This document shows positions 59,393 to 64,000 of a stretch of DNA of 64,000 bases, piece by piece. Every line of letters starts with the position of its first letter. Within the stretch, counting starts at the first letter, position 1. Both the position numbers and the translations under genes were made by a program. The notes beneath the pieces were generated by a model. That model was not told the DNA's origin and did not search any database. It saw nothing but the letters and a program-made list of their open reading frames with translations. The stretch is from Schauerella fraxinea (lineage in GTDB: Bacteria > Pseudomonadota > Gammaproteobacteria > Burkholderiales > Burkholderiaceae_B): contig JAVDKL010000001.1 in NCBI GenBank assembly GCA_030849965.1, forward strand, positions 2,214,554 through 2,278,553. Direction: 5' to 3'.

Positions 59393-61479
59393 TGCAGATC
59401 GGTCGATTCGTTGCCTTGCGGCACGATGCGGCCCAACCGCGCTTTCAACGACTGCGGCTGACCGCTGAAGAGCGCCGCATAGTAGGTAGCGTTGGACATC
59501 ACGTTTTTGACGTAGATGCGCGTTTCGGTAAACGGAATCGTCTCGGCGAAGATCGCGCCTTCCACGGGATGGCTTAACGTGCCGCGCCACGCATGCGGCC
59601 GGCGCGGACCGGCGTTGTAGCCGGCGCTGGCCAACACTTGCGAACCGCTCAGATCCTGCAGCACCATATTCAGATAGTTGGTACCCAGACGCGTGTTGAC
59701 GTCGAAATCGTTGACGCTATCCGGTGTGAAGTCGTTCATGCCGATCTTGCGCGCCACGAACTTGGCGGTGCCGGGCATCAACTGCATCAAGCCGGACGCG
59801 CCCACTTGCGAGCGCGCGTTGCTGATGAATCGCGACTCCTGGCGAATCAAGCCATACACCCATGCGGGGTCGAGCGAGATCTCACGCGCCTGTGCGGACA
59901 CACGCCCTTCGAACGGCGCAATATAGCGCTGGGTGAAATCCACTTCGCGGGCGGTGCGATCGGACGTGTTGACCACGCGATCGTAGATATGCTCGGCGCG
60001 CGCCACTTCGGCGGCCGCCAGCAATTCCCGATCGTTCATGTCGCGAATCGCGAAGTTCCACTCGGGCACCGCTTCGGCGCGCCAGCCCAGGCGAAACAAC
60101 GCCACCGCGCGCTGGATGCCGGGATCGCCGCTCACGCGCAATACTTCGCGCGGGGTGAGCGGGCTGGGACGAGGCGGCACGACGATGGTGCGACCCAATT
60201 CTTCCGCAGCCAATTGACCGTAAAAATTGTACTCATCGGCAATGCGCGCATATTCGCGCTCGGCGCGGCTGCGCTGATTGAGCGCGGCAAACCCCCGGCC
60301 GCGCCAGTACACCCACACGGGCTCATCCTGCTGCGACTTGGGCATGTACTCGATCGACTCGATCACCCATTTCCAATCGATGGTGGGTTGGCGCAACGCC
60401 GAACGGATCTTCCATGCCTGGCTGTATTCGGACATACGGATATGTCCGGCCTGACGGTAATAGCCGTCCGCACGATCGTCGAGATTGAGCGCGGCGATCA
60501 GCGCAAACTGACTGCGCACCCAAGCCATGTCGGCCTTCGGGGTACGGGCCGCCCAATCGCGTTCGGCATACGCGGCGCCCGCTTCCTTTTCCTTGCGCGA
60601 CAGACGGCCCAAGGCCAGCGTCACAAACTCCTGGTTATCGCGTCCGGCCGACGGATTGGGCAGGTGCGACAGCCAGCGCATCGGATCGCGCATCACCGAA
60701 TCGAACGTGCGCATGTCGTCGGCCGAGAACATATAAGCCGCCAATCGGCGCGCATCCGCGATCTTGTCTTGCTCGACGGCATCGCGCATTTGCGGCTGTA
60801 CGTCGTTCCATTGCACCGCGCGGTCGACCACCAGTTGATCGAGCAACGCCCAGCAGGCCGATCCCGGCGTGAAGGCCGTGAACGCTTGATTTGCCGTGAC
60901 CTTGCGCCCGCCCATGTGACTCGCCTGAAGCTGAGCACACGCCACTTGATCGCTGGTGGACTTGACCTCACCCAAGCGCCTGACGGTGTCGAAGTCACGC
61001 GCACGCGCCGCTGCCAGAATCCAATCGGTACGCAACCGATCGGCAAGATAAGCGTCGCGATGGGTCGCCATGAAGCGCTCCATCGAACCCGTCGGCCATT
61101 GCGCCTGCGGCGCATTCCAAAGCTGATAGCGCAGCATCCAGTATTGCGGATACATGCCCAGAAGATCGGCATCGGCCTGCGGCAACAGCGATCCCAACAC
61201 CGACCACTGCTTGCGTTGCAACGCTTCACGCGCGGCAATCACGGCCGGCAACGTGGGCGAACTGAGCATCGGCGCAATGCTGGCCGCCACCTCGGGCATG
61301 CCCTGCGCGGCACCTTCGGCAGCCGCCACTCGCGTGGCATTGGCTTGCTGCTGTTGCGCATCGACCGACCCGCATGCGGCCAAACACAAGACGACCAGTG
61401 GCGACCAACGGCGCCAGCCGTGCCGCGCCACCCCAGCCTGGGATTTCTGATACCGTCCCGCTTTAAGCCTATGCTTCAT
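59389..61479 (-). CDS. Soluble-type lytic murein transglycosylase (Slt70-like) lipoprotein
   Basis: 696 residues. N-terminal basic/hydrophobic segment with lipobox LCLAAC at about 31-36, then Slt70-like helical superhelix (UQ-type alpha domain, rich in tryptophan and alanine), and a C-terminal goose-lysozyme-like domain: catalytic Glu in [52 protein letters not shown]-like segment and [15 protein letters not shown]. Cleaves glycan strands to anhydro-muropeptides. Starts 18 bp from the divergent fthC. Confidence 0.94.
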   Translation of the reverse strand: MKHRLKAGRYQKSQAGVARHGWRRWSPLVVLCLAACGSVDAQQQQANATRVAAAEGAAQGMPEVAASIAPMLSSPTLPAVIAAREALQRKQWSVLGSLLPQADADLLGMYPQYWMLRYQLWNAPQAQWPTGSMERFMATHRDAYLADRLRTDWILAAARARDFDTVRRLGEVKSTSDQVACAQLQASHMGGRKVTANQAFTAFTPGSACWALLDQLVVDRAVQWNDVQPQMRDAVEQDKIADARRLAAYMFSADDMRTFDSVMRDPMRWLSHLPNPSAGRDNQEFVTLALGRLSRKEKEAGAAYAERDWAARTPKADMAWVRSQFALIAALNLDDRADGYYRQAGHIRMSEYSQAWKIRSALRQPTIDWKWVIESIEYMPKSQQDEPVWVYWRGRGFAALNQRSRAEREYARIADEYNFYGQLAAEELGRTIVVPPRPSPLTPREVLRVSGDPGIQRAVALFRLGWRAEAVPEWNFAIRDMNDRELLAAAEVARAEHIYDRVVNTSDRTAREVDFTQRYIAPFEGRVSAQAREISLDPAWVYGLIRQESRFISNARSQVGASGLMQLMPGTAKFVARKIGMNDFTPDSVNDFDVNTRLGTNYLNMVLQDLSGSQVLASAGYNAGPRRPHAWRGTLSHPVEGAIFAETIPFTETRIYVKNVMSNATYYAALFSGQPQSLKARLGRIVPQGNESTDLQ

Positions 61480-61497
61480 TTTTTACCGTCGACCCGC

Positions 61498-62178
61498 ATG
61501 AATTCGCAAACCCCCGAGGATAACGCAGTCGCTATACGCGCGCGTTTACGCGCCACGCGCGCCGCCCTGCCCCCAGCCGTTCGCGATCGCGGCGCGCTGC
61601 TCATGCGCGCGCGGTTGTTTGCGTGGCTCGGTACAGCGCGCGACGCGGCCATCGACGCCGCACGCCCGGCGCCGGCCTGCGTCGCGGCGTTCTGGCCGAT
61701 GGCTGACGAACCCGATCTGCGGGCGTTGCTCACGCAATGGGCCGACGGCGATGTGACCGTGGCGTTGCCGGTGATCGAGGCTGCTGCACAACCATTGGTC
61801 TTCAAGCAATGGTCGCCGGATATCCCGATGACGGCGGGGCTATTCGATATCCCCGCGCCGCATGACGGCGCCGTTTGCCAACCCGACGTCATCCTGGTGC
61901 CGACGCTGGGCTTTACTGCACAAGGCGATCGGCTGGGCTACGGCGGCGGCTATTACGACCGCACCCTGGCAGCCCTGCGCGCGTCGGGGCGCACGCCCAT
62001 TACGATCGGCATCGCCTGGTCGGAGGGCCGCCTGCCCGCAGACTACGAAGCTGCGGCGCACGACCAACGCCTGGACGCCATCCTTACGCCTGACGGCTGG
62101 GTGCCGGCCGCCCCGGGCGAAGCCGCCGACGGCAAGCCACGCATTCCGGCGCCGCCTGCTCGTTTTACGTTGCGATAG
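61498..62178 (+). CDS. 5-formyltetrahydrofolate cyclo-ligase
   Basis: 226 residues from ATG 61498; ATG 61471 ([10 protein letters not shown]) is possible and would overlap the divergent slt gene. The much longer frame back to 59593 is antisense to slt. Converts 5-formyl-THF to 5,10-methenyl-THF with ATP. RARLRATRAALPPAVRDRGA, DVILVPTLGFTAQGDRLGYG and GGGYYDRTLAALRASGRTP are the family motifs. No ribosome binding site is visible for either start. Confidence 0.92.
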   Translation: MNSQTPEDNAVAIRARLRATRAALPPAVRDRGALLMRARLFAWLGTARDAAIDAARPAPACVAAFWPMADEPDLRALLTQWADGDVTVALPVIEAAAQPLVFKQWSPDIPMTAGLFDIPAPHDGAVCQPDVILVPTLGFTAQGDRLGYGGGYYDRTLAALRASGRTPITIGIAWSEGRLPADYEAAAHDQRLDAILTPDGWVPAAPGEAADGKPRIPAPPARFTLR

Positions 62179-62420
62179 CCAAGCCCGCCCCGACTTGGCG
62201 CATATCGCCACCGCCGGCAGCCATTAATTTGAGGCGTGCACCAACTCGGTGCAGACCTTACAAATGGCGCTGCATTTTTTTTGCGATCCAAGCGTAAACC
62301 GCTATGGAAATTCTGCGCGCGCCCCGCGTAAGATAATCTGGCACGGTCATTGCTAGTGATGTGTAGAAACGGCTCGCATCGCGGGATTCAAAAGAAATAC
62401 ATGTCAAGGAGGGGCCGTCT

Positions 62421-63851
62421 ATGGACAAAGCGTCCAGCCCGGTCGTCGCATTCGACGAAATGCTCGACCAAGAGGGTAAGGTTCGTTCGCATTACGAAGT
62501 GTTCAACGCATGGCTCGCCAATCAAAGTGCCGAGTCGATGCTCACCCGCAGGCTGGATGCCGACCTCAATTTTCGACGTGTCGGCATCACTTTCTCAGTC
62601 GCGGGCGATCAGGCAGGCACCGAGCGCCTGATTCCTTTCGATCTGATCCCGCGCGTCATGCCGGCCGACGAATGGCTCCGCCTGGATGCCGGCCTGAAGC
62701 AGCGCGTGCGGGCGCTCAATATGTTCCTGCACGACATTTATCACGACCACAACATCGTGCGCGCGGGCAAGATTCCGCCCAAGCAGGTGTTCATGAACTC
62801 GCAGTATCGGCCCGAAATGCAGGACGTCGATGTGGCCGAAGGCATCTATAGCCACGTGGCCGGTATCGACATCGTGCGCGCTGGCGCCGGCGAGTTCTAC
62901 GTGCTCGAAGACAATCTGCGGGTACCGTCGGGCGTGTCGTACATGCTGGAAAACCGCAAGATGTCGATGCGGCTCATGCCAGAAGTGTTTGCGCGCGCCA
63001 AGGTCGAACCCGTGGCGCACTATCCCGATCTGCTGCTCGATAACCTGCGCGAAGTCGCCCCCCGCGGCAGCGACGACCCCACAGTCGTCGTGCTCACGCC
63101 GGGCATGTACAACTCGGCGTACTTCGAACATGCGTTTCTCGCGCAGCAAATGGGTGTGGAACTGGTCGAGGGCCAGGATCTGTTCGTCGAGCGCAACACC
63201 GTGTTCATGCGCACGACGCGCGGTCCCAAGCGCGTCGACGTGATCTACCGCCGCGTCGATGACGACTTCATGGATCCGCTATCGTTCCGCGGCGACTCGG
63301 CGCTGGGCGTGCCCGGCCTGCTGTCGGTCTATCGCGCGGGCCGCGTGGCCTTGGCCAATGCGATCGGCACCGGTATCGCAGACGATAAATCCACCTACCT
63401 TTATGTGCCGGACATGATCCGGTTCTATCTGGACGAAGAACCCATTTTGTCCAATGTGCCCACGTGGCAATGCGGCAAGCCCGACGAGCTGTCTTACGTG
63501 CTGGCCAATATGCACGATCTGGTGGTCAAGGAAGTGCACGGCGCGGGCGGCTACGGCATGCTGGTGGGCCCGTCGTCCACGCAAGCGCAGATCGAGTCGT
63601 TCAAGTTGCGCGTGCGTGCCAATCCGTCCAACTACATCGCCCAACCCACGCTGGCGTTGTCGACCGTGCCCACGTATGTCGAATCGGGTGTGGCCCCGCG
63701 CCACGTCGATCTTCGGCCCTACGTGCTATGCGGCAAGGAAATCCGCACCGTACCCGGTGGCCTGTGCCGCGTGGCGCTCAAGGAAGGATCGCTCGTCGTC
63801 AACAGCAGTCAAGGCGGCGGCACCAAAGACACCTGGGTATTGGAGGCCTAA
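62421..63851 (+). CDS. Circularly permuted ATP-grasp type 2 protein (DUF404/DUF407)
   Basis: 476 residues with the strong ribosome binding site AAGGAGGGG before ATG 62421. Carries the CP-ATP-grasp signature: [98 protein letters not shown] and [18 protein letters not shown]. Families with this fold are proposed amidoligases that make peptide-like bonds. The alpha-E gene starts two bases after its stop. Upstream 242 bp hold a hairpin TGCACC/GGTGCA (62237-62253) and a T8 run but no gene. Confidence 0.93.
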   Translation: MDKASSPVVAFDEMLDQEGKVRSHYEVFNAWLANQSAESMLTRRLDADLNFRRVGITFSVAGDQAGTERLIPFDLIPRVMPADEWLRLDAGLKQRVRALNMFLHDIYHDHNIVRAGKIPPKQVFMNSQYRPEMQDVDVAEGIYSHVAGIDIVRAGAGEFYVLEDNLRVPSGVSYMLENRKMSMRLMPEVFARAKVEPVAHYPDLLLDNLREVAPRGSDDPTVVVLTPGMYNSAYFEHAFLAQQMGVELVEGQDLFVERNTVFMRTTRGPKRVDVIYRRVDDDFMDPLSFRGDSALGVPGLLSVYRAGRVALANAIGTGIADDKSTYLYVPDMIRFYLDEEPILSNVPTWQCGKPDELSYVLANMHDLVVKEVHGAGGYGMLVGPSSTQAQIESFKLRVRANPSNYIAQPTLALSTVPTYVESGVAPRHVDLRPYVLCGKEIRTVPGGLCRVALKEGSLVVNSSQGGGTKDTWVLEA

Positions 63852-63853
63852 CG

Positions 63854-64000
63854 ATGCTGAGCCGAACTGCCGACAACCTCTTCTGGATGTGCCGCTATCT
63901 CGAGCGCGCCGAAAATACGGCCCGCATGCTGGACGTCAATCTGCGCATGTCGCTGCTGCCGCAGGATGCCGCCGCACAAGAAGCATCGTGGCGCGCCGTG
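63854..64000 (+). CDS. Alpha-E domain protein (DUF403), 5' part
   Basis: The first 49 codons are in the window: [35 protein letters not shown]. This is the standard start of alpha-E proteins, all-helical partners of circularly permuted ATP-grasp enzymes, whose function is unknown. Starts two bases after the ATP-grasp stop, so the two are co-translated. The gene continues beyond the right edge; a transglutaminase-like and an Anbu-type protease gene commonly follow and should be looked for there. Confidence 0.9.
   Translation, partial: MLSRTADNLFWMCRYLERAENTARMLDVNLRMSLLPQDAAAQEASWRAV

Noticed and set aside
59593-61497. Long plus-strand frame leading into 5-formyl-THF cyclo-ligase
   Set aside because: Antisense to the lytic transglycosylase; the family N-terminus begins at 61498.
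62179-62420. 6S RNA gene near the 5-formyl-THF cyclo-ligase gene
   Set aside because: In enterobacteria ssrS sits beside this gene, but here no 6S-like long stem with central bubble was found on either side.

Overview
The window is a chromosomal segment of a GC-rich betaproteobacterium. Gene orders hemA-prfA-prmC-grxD-ubiX-ttcA, apaG-mltA-ubiH, rpe-gph-trpEGDC and a nine-gene atpIBEFHAGDC operon all point to the Burkholderiales, most likely Alcaligenaceae related to Bordetella or Achromobacter; the genus cannot be fixed from the sequence alone. Coding density is high. I see no phage, insertion sequence, integron or CRISPR array, and one tRNA (Phe).

Layout: 1-2.3 kb, two enoyl-CoA hydratase family genes (the first cut by the left edge) and a stand-alone NAD(P)HX dehydratase. 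2.3-3.5 kb, a mostly non-coding island holding TAGGG-type repeats, a promoter with an operator-like palindrome, a 77-residue small protein and a long run of hairpins with GU-rich linkers. 3.5-9.1 kb, rep, priA and hemE on the minus strand. 9.1-10.1 kb, an odd pseudo-receiver/Fis-HTH regulator. 10.2-17.9 kb, the complete ATP synthase operon with a clear sigma-70 promoter and terminator. 18-25 kb, a secreted DUF1254/DUF1214 protein, an enoyl-CoA hydratase, an M61 peptidase, a flavin oxidoreductase, folB and an FMN reductase.

24.9-30.5 kb is the minus-strand hemA-prfA-prmC-grxD-ubiX-ttcA run (haem precursor, translation termination, Fe-S/ubiquinone/tRNA thiolation). After tRNA-Phe comes a compact D-amino-acid module (racemase, LysR regulator, D-aminoacylase) headed by a perfect 19-bp LysR-type operator. 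34-39 kb carries an alpha/beta hydrolase and opgGH (osmoregulated periplasmic glucans). 39.5-45 kb carries a hydroxyacid dehydrogenase pair flanked by simple repeats, then a DsbC-like protein, a ubiquinone hydroxylase, mltA and apaG.

45-52.7 kb runs rpe-gph, then a trp attenuator (leader peptide with four Trp codons, antiterminator and terminator) ahead of trpE-trpG-trpD-trpC, which continues with almost no spacing into a polyphosphate:AMP phosphotransferase and a HIT protein. 52.7-64 kb has an orphan HisKA_2 sensor kinase, ung, a DEAD-box RNA helicase with a long structured leader, a DUF185 methyltransferase, cca, a lytic transglycosylase, 5-formyl-THF cyclo-ligase and, at the right edge, a circularly permuted ATP-grasp gene followed by the start of an alpha-E gene, which is the beginning of a poorly understood peptide-ligase type system.

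Most of the window is conserved housekeeping. The parts most likely to be new are the 2.3-3.5 kb repeat/small-protein/structured-RNA island, the structured leader of the DEAD-box helicase at 55.27-55.53 kb, the LysR operator of the D-amino-acid module, and the ATP-grasp/alpha-E pair.
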